From Thalassia testudinum (taxonomy: Eukaryota > Streptophyta > Magnoliopsida > Alismatales > Hydrocharitaceae), in NCBI GenBank assembly GCA_037157565.1, contig JAZHRO010000050.1:42604001-42668000 (forward strand): a stretch of 64,000 bases of DNA, in the 5' to 3' direction. The first letter of the stretch is position 1, and each line of letters starts with the position of its first letter. This document shows, piece by piece, positions 33,511 to 46,475 of the stretch. Under the pieces are notes generated by a model, which saw nothing but the letters and a program-made list of their open reading frames with translations, was not told the DNA's origin and did not search any database. The translations under genes were made by a program, and so were the position numbers.

Positions 33511-34634
33511 GTGCCTGAAGAGGAGGAACAAAGTGTGCTAAGTTTTTGCCATGAACTTCATTGTGGAGGACACTTTGGTGCTAAGAAAACTACTTTTAAG
33601 GTTCTCTAGTTCAGTTTTTGGTGGCCTTTGTTATTTAAAGATTCTCATAATTTTGTTAAGGCCTGTATTAGATGTCAACGGACTGGAACGATTGGGAAGA
33701 GGAATGAGATCCTCAACACCCCATTTAACCTATTGAAATTTTTGATGTTTGGAGAATTGACTTTATGGGCCCCTTCCCTTCGTCCCAAGGTTATGAATAT
33801 ATCTTAGTGGCAGTTGACTGTTTCTAAATGGATAAAGGCCATTCCTACATGCACAAATGACCACTCAGTGGTATTGAAATTTGTGAAGGCCAATATCATA
33901 TCCCGATTCGACTGCCCTAAGAACATTATTAGTGATGGGGGACCTCACTTCCGAAATCATCACTTCAACTAGTTACTCAAAAGTTTAGGGGCACTCACAA
34001 GATTGCTACCCCATAACACCCCCAGACGAGTGGCCAGGTTGAAGTGTCGAATGGGGAGATAAAGAACATTTTAGAAAAGACCATAAGGCCTGATAGGAAG
34101 GACTAGTCCGAAAAACTCGATGATGCTTTATGGGCTTATCAAACGGCCTACAAGACCCCTTTGGATACATCTTTTTTCCGGATTGTGTATGAGAAAGCGT
34201 TCCATTTACTTGTCGAGTTGGAACATAGGGCACTTTGGGCTATCCGAAATGTCAACATGGATTTAGAAAAGGTGGGTAAGGCACAACTTCTAGAATTAAG
34301 TGAGCTTGAGAAATTGAGGAATGATGTTTATGACATCTCTCAAGCTTATAAAGAGAGAACTATGGTCTTGCATGATAAGTATATCCTTAGAAAGACCTTT
34401 GAGCCCAACCAACAAGTCTGGCCTTTCAATTCCAGACTTAAGATTTTCCCAGGAAAATTGAAATCACGTTGGGATGGGCCATACATAATCACCAAAGTGT
34501 TTCCACATGGGGCTGTGGAGATCAAGAGCTTTTCCTCTTCAGCAATGTCCTTTACCGTCAATGGCCAATGATTAAAACCATACATTACTTTGGATGGCCA
34601 TCTAGTTGACGAGGTCACTCTTGAGGAGCCTTAG
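33511..34634 (+). pseudogene. Ath-4 pol, second part: integrase (disrupted)
   Basis: Resumes after s4 with the zinc-finger segment (FCHELHCGGHFGAKKTT), then the catalytic core with [13 protein letters not shown] near 33760-33800 and IISDGGPHF near 33925-33950. The C-terminal part LKIFPGKLKSRWDGPYIITK lies near 34435-34495. The frame is broken by stops and small indels, including a TGA at 34569-34571 just before the end. The natural end is TAG at 34632-34634. Integrase would insert the cDNA; this copy is dead. Confidence 0.88.
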
Positions 34635-34685
34635 CTCCTGTCATTCTCCGCCTCAGGTAATATCTTCCTTTAACTGTTTTGTTTC

Positions 34686-34721
34686 CAATGAGGACATTGT
34701 TTGAGCCAGGCATGGGGGGAT
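34686..34721 (+). other. Ath-4 PPT2 with AGGA hairpin
   Basis: CAATG-AGGA-CATTG (34686-34699), 9 nt, then GGCATGGGGGGAT (34709-34721), 52 bp after the pol stop. About 1.17 kb before the LTR-adjacent tract. Confidence 0.82.
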
Positions 34722-35869
34722 AGGACCTGAGGCATTTGTTTATAACATGTCTACATTTTGCATTCATGCATGCATATTGATTAAAAAAAAAATTAGTATT
34801 GAGCTTAATTGGCTAGGTTCTGCATCTTTAAGCATAAGACTAGGACTTTAGGTTTACTTAAGCTGACTCGAGGTATCTAATTATAGGAGTTAGGGTTGAA
34901 CTACTAGGTTAAGACCCTTAGGATCCTTTGTGGACTTAAAAACTTAAGTAGGAGTTAAGTTGTGGACCATTCCTCAAGAGGTTGAGGAAGGAAAGCTAGG
35001 GATTGAGTTAAAGGCTGGGTAGTACCTGGTGTCTTTTTCTACCTTTTGGTTTATGGGTTCTCATAACCTAAGCACCCACATTTCACACACACTTGGTCTT
35101 GTGTAAATAGTGATCACCCTAATTCATTTCTTGAAGAAAATTTGGTTCTCTTAGTTTTGACTTAGGAGAAGCTTGAAAACACAATTTGATTGGAAGAGTT
35201 CCTGCCACAGAAGAGGTGGAGTATATATAGGATGCGATGATAACATGTCACCTCCTCGACGCTTGTCTCTTAGGATGTCCATCCTACTGTGGGCATGTAA
35301 GTGCATTGTGTGGTTCAAGTACCATGGGCAGCCATATCTCGAAGTGCCGATTGCCACAAGACTGAATTTGCTTAAGAAATCCATGGGCGATACTATCTCG
35401 AAGTGTCGATTGCCAGGAGTTCTTAGGGTCGCTATGGGTGGTGCTATCTCGAAGCATCAAAAGCCAGGCACCCTTCAAGGTTCAGTGATGGAGAAAATAA
35501 ATCCGACACAAACCATGTTGATAGCTGATCCAAGGTTAGACTTAGAGGAATCAAACAAAAAATATATATATATTACAAAAAAAAAAATCTCTTTCTATGT
35601 TGGCAAACAAACCAACCTCAAATAACTTAGACCAATGCACATGCATAGATGCTTTAATCTCTAGGACTAATAAACCCTAGGGTAGAGTTAGAAATAAAGG
35701 AAACTTGTGCCTGTAACTCATCCTTAGTTGACCTAGTCTGTAACTCAACAACTACTTAGGTACCTTATGATCTAGGGTTAGATGGTTAAACCTAATTTCT
35801 ATGGAAAGGTCAATTGAGTTAGCTTGGATAACTTGGAGTGTTAAGTCATGCTTGAATTTGCTAGGAACT
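34722..35869 (+). other. Ath-4 3' untranslated region
   Basis: No credible ORF. Holds the hairpin block and three-unit array listed separately; the rest is unique AT-rich sequence. Confidence 0.75.
35232..35466 (+). repeat. Hairpin block and three-unit array in Ath-4 3' UTR
   Basis: The inverted repeat TAGGATG-TC-CATCCTA (35271-35286) follows GAGACAAGC read in reverse. Units at 35322-35356, 35381-35416 and 35432-35466 carry ATGGG, TATCTCGAAG and, in the first two, CGATTGCC. Unit starts are 59 and 51 bp apart, nearly the same as in Ath-1 (60 and 50). Confidence 0.85.
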
Positions 35870-35894
35870 AGCAAAAATAAGGCATGGAGGTATT
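35870..35894 (+). other. Ath-4 polypurine tract (decayed)
   Basis: ACTAGCAAAAATAAGGCATG followed by GAGGTA and two extra T residues, before the LTR start TGGTTAGCCC. Confidence 0.7.
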
Positions 35895-36840
35895 TGGTTA
35901 GCCCATATTTGTGGGCTATTTAAGTATTTAAGTGCCTAGACATTAAGTTAATTTTAACATTTAGATAGTATACATTAGGATGTAAATAAATTAATTCATA
36001 TTTTTAGCTTAATTACATAATTCATGTGTGGCATTCATATCTAAATGCATTTAGAATTAACTTAGAATTACATGCATTTGATTAGTTAACTAATTAGGTG
36101 CATTACATACATTATTTTAATTAACATAGAAGTTAAGGAGTTATGTATAAATAATCCCAATTATTTTATTATTATTATTATTCTCTTCGACAGATAACCA
36201 CTCTACCTCCTCCTCCTGCACCCATTCATTTTTAATAGTTGCGAGCATTCATGAGGATCTGCTCCCACCTCTTATGATTTCAAATGAATTGGCTACAGCT
36301 ACAAGAGGGGGGAGGAGACAACGGTGCTCAGTAGGCCACCACCCCTTTCCTCACTGTGCAGAGAACCTAGTTTCTCATCTGATCCACTACCACTGGCCTC
36401 AACCGTGGCGGAGCTTCACCACCGTGGGCATGCGGGGTGACTGCCCGCACCGCCATCGCAAAGCTCCGCACTACAAACTCACCGTGCAACCGCCTAACCA
36501 CCAACACCACATCCCCGACCACTTTCTCCTTTGTTTCTCTTCCACCTCAAAACAAACCCAACTTCACTCATCGTCGCCCAGCTCACGCAGCAGCTGCAAC
36601 TGCAGCAACACGTGAACAGCCTCCGCACACCACCCACTGCACTGCCCCTCGCCTCCAAATCGCGCGCACCTCCTCACCGCCCTCCTCACCACCAGCCCAT
36701 CCACTCCACGCGCTCACAGCAACTCAACACACTTCATGCCCTAAAAAAATGTCACATGCAGCAAGTCCTTCGCTAGCTCCCCGTGCAGCTGCACGCATGC
36801 ACCCACGTACCTGCCTCACACATCACCAGCAGTAGCTTTG
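35895..36840 (+). repeat. Ath-4 3' LTR, first piece
   Basis: Homologous to the 5' LTR from its start to position about 22249 of that copy. It ends at CTTTG, where s5 entered. Confidence 0.9.
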
Positions 36841-38712
36841 TGATTAGCCCATATTTGTGGGCTATTTAAGTATTTAAGTGTCTAGACATTAAGTTAATTT
36901 TAACATTTAGATAGCACACATTAGGATGTAAATAAATTAATTCATATTTTTAGCTTAATTGCATAATTCAGTTATTGCATGCATTTAGAATTAACTTAGA
37001 ATTGCATGCATTGGATTAGTTAATCAATTAGGTGAATTACTTGCATTGTTTTAATTTAACATAGAAGTTAAGGGTTTATGCATAAATAATCACAATATTT
37101 TATTATTTTCTTATTCTCTTCCTCCACAGGAAACGGCAACTTCTCGTGCAACCGTTCACGCATAGCTGCAAGCATTCATTGGCCATGAAAAGCATCTGAG
37201 CCACATCTTTGGATTTCAAATTCAGCTACAAAGGGAGGAGGAGACGACCTTGCAAAGGGGGGCCAACACCATTCCAGCCACCACTGTGCAGAGCTTAGAG
37301 CTTCCTCATTCCACACCACCGACCTCCCACCGTGAGCACAAGACCACTCCACTGCGGGCAGGTGGGGTGACAGACTGTTGTGCCATCAGTGGCTTGTGCA
37401 ACCCACTGCGAGCATGTGCCTGAAGGCCACGCAACCACCTCCATCTTCTTCCCCATTCTCTGTTTTTCCTCCACTCCACCAAAAAGAACCCAAAAACCAC
37501 GCCATTCCCACAACAGCAGGACTGTGTGTGCCCCTTGCTACAAATCCAGAACACCAGCAGCAGCCCTCCACAACCACCCCACGCGCGCCACACACCTCCT
37601 GCAGCACACACCACGCACCCGCAGCTCAGCCCGCACGCCTTCCAGCCGCATGCGCAGAGCACGCTGCACCTCCACCACCTCGCCCGCGTGCGCAGAGCAA
37701 CTCCAGCCAGCGGCCCTCACCTCTAGCCGTGCACGTAAAGCACGCTACACCTATGCCCGCATGACTTCCTGCAGCATGCACCCGCACGCACTGCATCTCC
37801 ATCGCAACAAGCGCACGCGCCTACTTCCAGTCGCAGTGCAGCTTCTTCCTCCCCCCCCCCCCGCACCTCAGTCGCCACCCGCACCTCCAGCCAATGCGCC
37901 TCAGCCCTGCCACCTGCAGTAGCCGCGCCCACTTCAGCCCGCGCACACCTCCGTGTGTGCGCCCGCACCTCTCCACACCACTACCTGCAGCCTCCTCACT
38001 CCCTCCAGCAGCCGTTGCGTGTGCAAGAGCAGCAGCAACCTCCTCCGCCCCTGCCGCTTCTCTCCTCCATCCAGCCGACCCAAGCCATCTCACGACGTGC
38101 CACCGCCACTGCTGTGAAGGCCTCGCTTCAGCCAACCTCTTGTAGGAGTAGCTCCTCGAATGAGCCTCTCTCTCGTGTGCGAGGAGAGAGGTATAATCCT
38201 CTATTCCTACTGGCATTTCTATTTATAGGAATTGCCATTGCCACATTCATTTTTTTGATTTATTTGGTTAATTTAATTGTGGTGAATTTATGCCTTCATG
38301 CTTATGCATCTAGAGAATTGTTAAACCTTATTATTCATATCTATGCACATTGTATTTAATTTTGAATTACATTTTAGTATGCATGCAAGTGAAAAGTACA
38401 TGGCATACCCTTGCACATGGATTATTTTCTTACATAAAAATTACATTAACACCCCTTGACTTCTCCATAAATTTAAGGTTTACTTTCAGAGCTACATAGG
38501 CATTGTTTGATTTGACGAATATTTCAGCGAACTTGATTTCTACCCAATTACAAGTTTAAATAAGTCATTGCCACCCTGTGAACACGACCCGCTCTCCTGT
38601 AAGTGGTCTAATTTTAATTTTAATTATTTTGTTAAGCAATTTTCCACCACTTTAATCCTACAACGACAAATAATCTTAATAACATTATTCGAAAGAGAAA
38701 ATCATCTTATCA
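36841..38712 (+). mobile_element. Solo LTR s5 (1872 bp) inside the Ath-4 3' LTR
   Basis: Starts TGATTAGCCC and ends CTTATCA, with CTTTG (36836-36840) and CTCTG (38713-38717) as flanks. It is a relative of the Ath-4 LTR with a diverged middle. The start palindrome TAGCCCA-TATTTG-TGGGCTA (36845-36864) is perfect. A run of C (about 37850-37862) and GC-rich frames are not genes. Confidence 0.9.
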
Positions 38713-38717
38713 CTCTG

Positions 38718-39467
38718 CCCACGCACTACAAAGCATTGCATCTCCGCCTGCGCCTCCCCTGCCATGCGCAGCAAAGCCAACCCACTGCATGCCCGCACAG
38801 CCACCGCACCCTTCTCGCTGCACCTTCACCACGCCAGTAGCAGCAACCACCCACTGCATGGCCGCATGGCCTCCATGCCCCCTCGCCTTCAGTAGCGCCA
38901 TGCATCAAGCTACTTCATAGCAACAACAACCAACCCACTACCGCCACCCCTCTCTGCTTCGTCCGGTCGACTCTGGCCATGCCACACCTCGCCACCACCA
39001 CCGCCGGGTGCACGTCGACCTCGCCCACCTCCAGTGAGCTTCTAGCGGTCAGCACCAGCTACTCCTTGCATGCACGTGCTCGAGCAAAAGATGCTCTATT
39101 TCTTGTGGCATTAATATTTAAATTTCTTTGCCAATGGAAGAGTGGAATTTTTACTTAATAATATTTTAATCTAGTGATTTTGTGAGAACTCCATCCATTT
39201 TTCATGAAAACACAATATCAGCTTATTCATGTCTTGTTTTCTTAATTGAAAGGCAGTTTTGATTCGATTTCTTTGCGAAATTAATCATGAATAATGATTT
39301 TTGACTTGTGCGAGTTTGTAATAGGCCATTGCCTCCCTATGGACACGACCTGCTCCTCATTGAGTGGTTAATTTTAATTGTTGACGATTGATTTTCCACC
39401 ACTCAATTTCTACTTCGACAAATTATTTCTTTTTGTGAGAATCATTCTTAAGGAAAATGACTCGTCA
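38718..39467 (+). repeat. Ath-4 3' LTR, second piece
   Basis: Continues the LTR from CCCACGCACTAC to GACTCGTCA and is followed by the CTTCC duplication. Contains the U5 box CCTCCCTATGGACACGACC near 39343-39361. Confidence 0.92.
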
Positions 39468-39525
39468 CTTCCCAAGCCCTAACCACTTCTTGCAACCTAC
39501 AAAAGGACCTCTGTTTGGGGACGCT

Positions 39526-42500
39526 TGATCGGGTTTTAAAAAGGTCACGTTGTAGTACAGTCGAAAAAATATTCAAAACATATACAATTTATTACTCGAA
39601 TTTTAAGGTTTGAGGTCGAACACAGGGAACAAATTAGGGTTTAGAAATCAAGATCACAACTTGAGAATTTGAAAGAATATAATATGCAATAAGATCAATG
39701 TTATAGGGTAAAATGATAGGAATAAATGTAAGCACAAAATATTAAAGGAATCAATGTATGAATGAAGCACAAAATTGGACGTCTAATTTGTGAATCAGAT
39801 GCTTTAAAATGTTGATGCTATAGTGCTTCTCCTTTGTCTTCAATCTTCTTCTGATTCTTCTCATGTTCTTCTTTCTTTTGCCTTTATTTTCAATCTTCGT
39901 CTGATTTCTTTCTCTTCTTCTCTATTCTCTGGAGGCTCCAATCTTCTTTCTTTCACTTCTTCTTTATCTTCCTTTTTTCTCTTCCTTTTCTTTCTTTGCC
40001 TTCTTTTCCTTCTCCTTGGCTTTGGCTTTGGCTTCTGCTGCAGCCCTTAGCTTCCTTTGCTTTCTTCTTCTTCCTTCCTTCTTTCTTCTTCACGGGCTTC
40101 CTTGCCTTAGCTTCTGCTCCTTTTGCTACAGCCCTTCTCATTCCTTAGCTTCTGACTTTGGCTTCCTTCTTCGCCTTCTCCTTCTTATTTTCTTCGGCCT
40201 ACAGAGCAAAACCTACCCCCTACCCACGCAAGCTCTCTTCTCTCTTTTCTCTCTTAGGTTCTCTCTCCCAGAGCCACTTCTCGGGTAATCAAGTCGGATA
40301 CGCACCCAAGACCAGGCCCACCGGCACGCGGTGGTGGCCGAGGTGTGCTAGGTCGGGTCGAGTCACCAGGTCCACGGGGTGTGATAGCAGACGAGGCGTC
40401 GGGTCAAGTGAGAGGGGACCTCACCCCATAAGTTAGAGGCAACCATCCCAATGCAGAAATTTCTTTTATGCAAGTGCGGCGCTCCGCAACTTTCTGAGGT
40501 GGGACTAACTTCTCACCCTCTTTCACGCGCGCCTGCAACTGAGTGTCTTCGTTCAATTGCAGCTGCAGTGATGGTTCCTGGCTTCAATTGATCACCAGGG
40601 GATGTTTGCGATAATGCCCCACGCAGCCTGGGACTGGATCCTGGAGTGGGCACGGCCTGGAGAAGCTTGCAAGCAAGCTTCCTACTTTACATCAATGGCG
40701 GCGAACCCCTATGATGAGAACCTCATCATGAACCCTAACTAGCACAATCTAACCTAAATATGCGAGAAAAAGCTCCTACATAACTCAAAGACAGGCTTGA
40801 CTCAGAGAATTCTGAGTTTAACAAGAAAATAAGTCATAAGGGGTAAAAATGCAATTTCACCAACACAATCAGTAAACAGGGTAACTCAAGGTCCAAACAT
40901 AGGTCAAACTAACCCAATAAGAAGGAAAGTGGGATGATCTGATCCAACAAGGGCTACAGCAACTCCAAGGAATTAAATGACATTCTGTAACCCTAAAACA
41001 AACCCACTTCAATTCACGAGGTTCGAGGCAGGGTAAAAATCAACTAAACCCTCTAAAATTCATAGAAAAATAATCTCTAAGGTTTAGAACCTTCAATTTG
41101 GCCTTGGAAACCCATTTTGACCTACATTGAGGACCATGCCCAATTAATGATTTAATTTGGGTTTTTACGTAAATTGGCTAGTCAAACAAGGTCTGACCTA
41201 GAAATAAAATTCACCATTATAATCCTTAGGTCCCATTTAGACATGCATAAAAACTTGAGCCTAAGAAGAGACCTTCTTGACCGACTTTGCAATTTGGTCC
41301 TCATCTATTACTTTTTGACCCTCAACTTTTGAAACCCTTGCATTTTGGCCCCTAGGTTCTTCATCATTCTTTGCATATAGGTCCCTCCTGCAAGTCTCTG
41401 AGCAGCGCCATGCTCTGGCGACTTTGCGCGGAGCATGGCACCGCGTAGGGTGAGGGAGGCGACCTACAATTTGAACCGGGTGTTCCCTACGACGTCTGCT
41501 ATCGCAGGGACACTGCCATACCTCCTATCCTCGCCTACACCTTCTGTGCGAATGTGTGGAAGGTATGGGTCGCAATTCCGACCATTCTCCGGCGAGGGAG
41601 GCACGTCACCTCCCTACGCCCACCCCTCCACCACCGCCTTTATAAGGACCAGCGTCTCCAGCCGACTCTGGTAGCTCAGTCCTGACGGAGAAAACCCCAA
41701 CCATTCCTCTCTTCCCACTCCGGCAGAAACCCACCAGCTCCGGCAGCTCCTCCTCCTCCGTCTCGACCCTCTGCTGCAATACCAGCAGCAGAGCCACCTT
41801 CACCTGCTCTTCCCGCGTCGCGCCGTACCCAGCGCCCGCCCTCCGGCTCTCTTCCTCGCCGCCGCCCTCCCCCTCTGGGTATTTCTTCTCCGGCGACAGT
41901 CGATACGACTGCCACCCTACTCCGGCCCCCTTCGTCCCTGTAGGTAGGTTACTATTATTTCTCTTCCTCCCCTCTTTCTTTTCCCCAATTTAATTTGCTC
42001 AATTACCCCTAGACCGCGCCTGACCGCCCTCAGCTTCTCCATCTCCGGCCACTCTCCGGTGAGTTGCCCCCGTCAATCCACTACTCCACACAACTTGCCA
42101 CCTACCCCAAAAGCTCCCCCTCACCTCACCCGACACCCCCCGCCCCTCCACTACCACTCCACACCTCCACAACACTCCCCCGATCAAACCCATCTTTTCA
42201 GTTGCAGTCCGACCTAGGGCTGCCGCCAGGTACCGCCCCGCAACCTGCCACACCCGCATTACCTTCGACGTGCCACGGTGAAGGTACCCCTATGATCTGA
42301 TTAGGCCGAGAAGCCCTGTTTGTGTTTGGCAGATCTTCATCCCCTTCCGCCATTGACACTAGAGCAAGAAGGTCGCAAGCTCCGTTCTAGGCCGTGCGCT
42401 CCAAGTGTCAGGGTCCCAGGTGAAGCGGGTTGGTCTTGCGCATGTACGCAACTCGGCAATTGGCTTGTCAAAGGAACCCAGCAGCAGCAATCAAAGAAGA

Positions 42501-45009
42501 CACCCTGCGGGCGTGAGCAAAGAAATAGGTGGGACATTTAGTCCCACCTCGTGAACTCAAAGGTGAGTGGCAACACTTAAATTGAATTTGTGTTTTGTGC
42601 TGGTTGCCTCAAGTAACACGGGGTGAGGTCCCGCACCCCACTCACCCGCCCGGTCCGCGAGTTCACCACGTGGATCCGGTGGACCCGACCCGACACCACC
42701 TGCGCACTCCTCACGTAACATACACGCCGGTACGCCTGGTCACGGGTACGCTACCCGATCCGATAACCCGGCTCTGGGAGAGCTTCCTATGAGCGGTTTA
42801 TAGAGAGAGAGAGATGTACGGGTAGAGGGAAGGGTTAGGTTTTGCCTTGTGTAGGAACAGGGTGCGAGGGAAGAAGGTTCACACTTGACCGCAGGAAGAA
42901 GAAGAAGAAGAGGAGCAGAAGAAGAAGCTCTAAAGAGGCCTTGCAGTTGAACAAGGCAGAAGACCAAGGAAGAAGAAGCGGGAAGAAGAAGAGAAGAAGA
43001 AAGAGCAGCAAAGGAAGAAAAGAGAGGGGAAGCACTGTAGCAGACCGCCATTTAAGTCGTTTGACTGAGATATCAGACGACGGATGAAGCTTCAGAGGAG
43101 ACAAAGAAAAGAAGAAAAAGAAAAGAAAAGGTTCTGCAGCTAAAGTGAAAGAAAAGAGAGAAAGAAGAGAAGAAGAAAAAGCCACAAGACACAAATCTAT
43201 TTCTCCCTCTCCCTCTCTCTTATTTTTGTAATATAGAAACATTGTACTTCTATAATTCCATTAGCTCCCTGAGTTTGACCTCGAGAAACTATTTCTGAGT
43301 AAAATTGTAATGGTAACGACAACCGTAGCTGTCTTATCTTATACTACAACGATTGTATTATAATAAACATAAAGACATGCAAAAATAGCGCCGCGGTAGT
43401 CCGTTAACACCCTAGACCTGAAATCACACAAACGGACTCGTAGCCACGTTAAAAGGCTCAGGGAGTTTCGCCAAGGTGCAGCGAATGCGCAGAGGTAGTT
43501 GGTGTGGCATGGGATCGCTTAAGGTAGTGTACCTAGGGCACACTGCACTTGTGCGTGTGGGTGTGTTCGGGGGCACTTGTGGGTGAGTGGCAGAGTGTTG
43601 TGAGTGGGGGCTTATGTTCAGTGGGTCGGGGAAGAGCTTGTAGACCAGTTGGCAAGGAGGGAGGTGGTCTGTGGAGGTGGAGCGAGCTCGCCGGAGTGGT
43701 GGCTGGAGGTGAAGGGGATGATGGCGGTGGAGTGCGGTAGTGGTCGTTCAAGGGAAATAAAGAAGGGAAAAGAGAGTAGAGGGTAAGAGAGACTTAACTG
43801 GGAGTGAAGAGACAAAGAGGGAGGCAGGGATGGCATCTGTGCATATCACCAACGTCGGAGACAAAGATGCTCAGTAAGGGAGGTCGGCAAGGACGAAGGG
43901 GAAGCAAGAGCGTCGGCGGGTGCTGCACAACGCGGATGAGCAAGAGGAAGAGGAAATTGCCACCGGTATTGTGGCTAGGCGATGAGGGAGAGTGGGAGAA
44001 GTCACCAGAGCTTGATGAGCAAATCAGCCGGAGGAGAGATGAAATTGAGGGGTTTCTCCAGCTGAATTCAAGCTTAGGAGATGCAGGGCGAGTTGGGGTC
44101 TCTTAAATAGGCCCTGGAGGTCGGGTTTGTGCTTGGAAGCCAAGCTTCCAAGCACGGCAAGTTCACCGGTAGAGGAAACTCGAGAGAGACCCAAATCTCT
44201 CATGCAATTGCATGAGAGATTGGGTACCAAATAGGGCTTCTAAATGGGTTCACATTGGAGGAGATTTCTTAGAGAATCTCCCTTTCAATTTTGAAGGGGA
44301 TTCTCTGAGAGATCAGGGAGGAATCACCCTTTTAAGCTCGTCGGAGTAGGATTCCCTCCACTATAATGTTGGAGGGACCTAATTGCAATGAACGATGAGG
44401 AAGTTAGGGGGTCAAATGTAAGGGTTTTTGAAAGATAGGGTTAGAAATGTAATTGAGCTGGACCTATTTGCAAAGTGGGTCAAGATGAATTCCCCTTAGG
44501 TCCAAGTTTTGGTACAAACCTAATTTGGACCTAAGGAATCTAATGGTGACGTTGGATTTTCGGTTTGACCATGTTTAACTGGGAAATTTATGCAAAAACC
44601 TAATTTAGGGTAAATATTTGTCTGAAACCCCATTCTAGGTCAAAATAGGTTCCAATGGCCAAATTGAATGTTCTAAACCCTTTATTTGAATTTTATCCTG
44701 ACCAGAACCTTATTTAATCAAGTGAGTCTATTTTAGGGTTATAAGAAGTCATTTAATTCCCAGAATTCACATGAACCCTTTTCTATTTGAACCAACCCTC
44801 TTGTTAAGACCATTTGACCTGTGTTTAGCTCATGAGAAAACCCATTATTGTACTACAATGGTAAAATTGCAGTTTTACCCCTTATTTCTTGCTTTTATCT
44901 CAGAAAGGTTATTCAGTGAATTAGGACCTCCAATTGGTTATGCAGGAGCTTTTGTTCTCTTTTATGGTTCAAAATAAGCTAGTTAGGGCTCATGATGGTG
45001 TTCCCATCA
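39526..45009 (-). mobile_element. LTR s6, split by s7, inside s2
   Basis: The pieces 39526-40711 and 43415-45009 join to 2781 bp homologous to the Ath-1 LTR in the same orientation. The U5 box in reverse (GAGGTCGAACACAGGGAA) is near 39612-39629. On the minus strand it starts TGATGG-GAACA-CCATCA (44993-45009). The flanks ACGCT and ACCTC do not form a good duplication, although the s2 sequence appears to resume on both sides. Confidence 0.78.
40712..43409 (+). mobile_element. Solo LTR s7 (2698 bp) inside s6
   Basis: Starts with the palindrome TGATGAG-AAC-CTCATCA and ends CCGTTAACA, with CCCTA at 40707-40711 and 43410-43414. It is homologous to the Ath-1 LTR in opposite orientation. TATAAG is at 41641-41646. 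Diverged versions of the upstream inverted repeats lie at 41409-41568, a GAA-rich purine run at about 42890-43030, and the U5 box CTCCCTGAGTTTGACCTCG near 43265-43283. Confidence 0.92.
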
Positions 45010-46430
45010 ACCTCCGTGGCCTTGTGCATCTTCTCAGCTAAGTTTTGGCCAAAATACCCTCTTTAAATTCCTTCCCCAGCCATATTCGACTTAGTTCCGG
45101 TGAGCTCCTCCCTCCATCATTCTACAGCCTCCCAACGGCTAAATTGGGAGGGCTATGTTCCTCCCCTCCTTCGTTCGCTCTTTGATGACCAACTCAGGGG
45201 CTCCTAGATCCCCCTCTGGAGAATTCTTTTCCATCACCGGCATGCCAAAATCGGTGTGGATCTCCCCCATTTCATCCATTAGAGTAGTTAGTTAGGTTTC
45301 ATTAGCATCGTAGATTAGTTTTCCCTCTCTCTATCGTCAATTCAACCCCCAACTCGACATGCTCACTCTCGTATTCTCCACTCCCGGCGACCACTCTGGT
45401 GAGGCATTTCCACCGCTACACAACTCCATTTGCTTCGTCGAAACCTTCTACACCCTCACAACATCCACCCACATAAAACCCCTCTCCTATTTCATCCTCT
45501 CACTCACCCAAACTCACCTTCGAACAACCCACCTTCACGCCACCTTTTTCGTCACCGTATACCCTCCACACGCACTCTCACATAACAAACCACCTTCTCT
45601 ACACTCGCAATCCCTTGACGACTCTTATGGACTATTCAAATGTGGTCGAGAGGCCATGTTGATGGATTTCAGGTACACGCTACCCTTTGTCGCCGTCACC
45701 ATTAATGCTGACATGTACTTCATGTTCTAGCCACCCACACCCCAGGTGCCATTTCTAGGTGGTGCGGAATCAACACCTGCAGACTCCCAGGTCCCCAATT
45801 GGGAGGAAGAGGTACAACTATGACTCCAATTCGAGGACACCTTCATAATCATAGATGCATGAGAGGAAGGTGGGACATTTAGTCCCACCTTGAAAATCTG
45901 TAAGGCTACAACGCCGCATAAAAGGAAAAAGTGAAGCAGTCTATTCACCTCAAGTAACACACAGGGGGTGAGGTCCCCAGGCACCCTCATTCCTCCCCCG
46001 TGACACCTACAAACAGGTCTAGCACTTACCGGATTACCCACCTAAGCCTACTTTCACACCTCTGCTACGTCCCACGCCCGTAGCCCTAGACCCGAGTACG
46101 TGGATCCTCCAATAACCCGATGTGCATGGCCTTGGGAGGGCGTGAAAGAGGTTGACCCAGAAAGAGAAGGAGAGAGAGTGCGGGGGTTGGGGGGTTTTGC
46201 TTCCCTGTGTATTGGCTCACACTTAGCCACTAGTGGGATTGCCTCCCTCTGTGCGTGAAGAACAAAAGCCAAAGAGAGAAAGAAGGCAGAAGAGGCACAC
46301 AGAGAAGTGAAGAAGGAAAGCCAAGGCAAGAAGAAGAGGAGAAGGAAGAAGATCTTATGCAGAAAACCAAAGAGCAAAAGCAGAGAAAGAAGAAAAAATC
46401 AGAAGAAGGAAGGGAAGAGCACTGTAGCAT

Positions 46431-46475
46431 CAGACGTTTAAGACGTCTGATCATATCTTCAGACGTCTGATTTGA
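46431..46475 (+). promoter_or_regulatory. Clustered AGACGTCTGA motifs at the end of s2
   Basis: CAGACGTTTAAGACGTCTGA and a second CAGACGTCTGA lie within 45 bp. The same palindromic core is dispersed through the unrelated Chr-1 LTR. The role is unknown; the ACGT core fits bZIP sites. Confidence 0.5.

Larger units (their letters stand above)
21309..39467 (+). mobile_element. Ath-4: complete but decayed Athila-like element with three nested solo LTRs
   Basis: LTRs at 21309-23005 and 35895-39467 (the latter split), target duplication CTTCC at 21304-21308 and 39468-39472. Subtracting s3, s4 and s5 leaves two LTRs of 1697 and 1696 bp and about 7.9 kb of internal DNA, close to Ath-1. The LTRs differ at many sites, mainly C/T and G/A changes, and the coding region has several stops and frame breaks. 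It is therefore much older than Ath-1. Confidence 0.94.
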
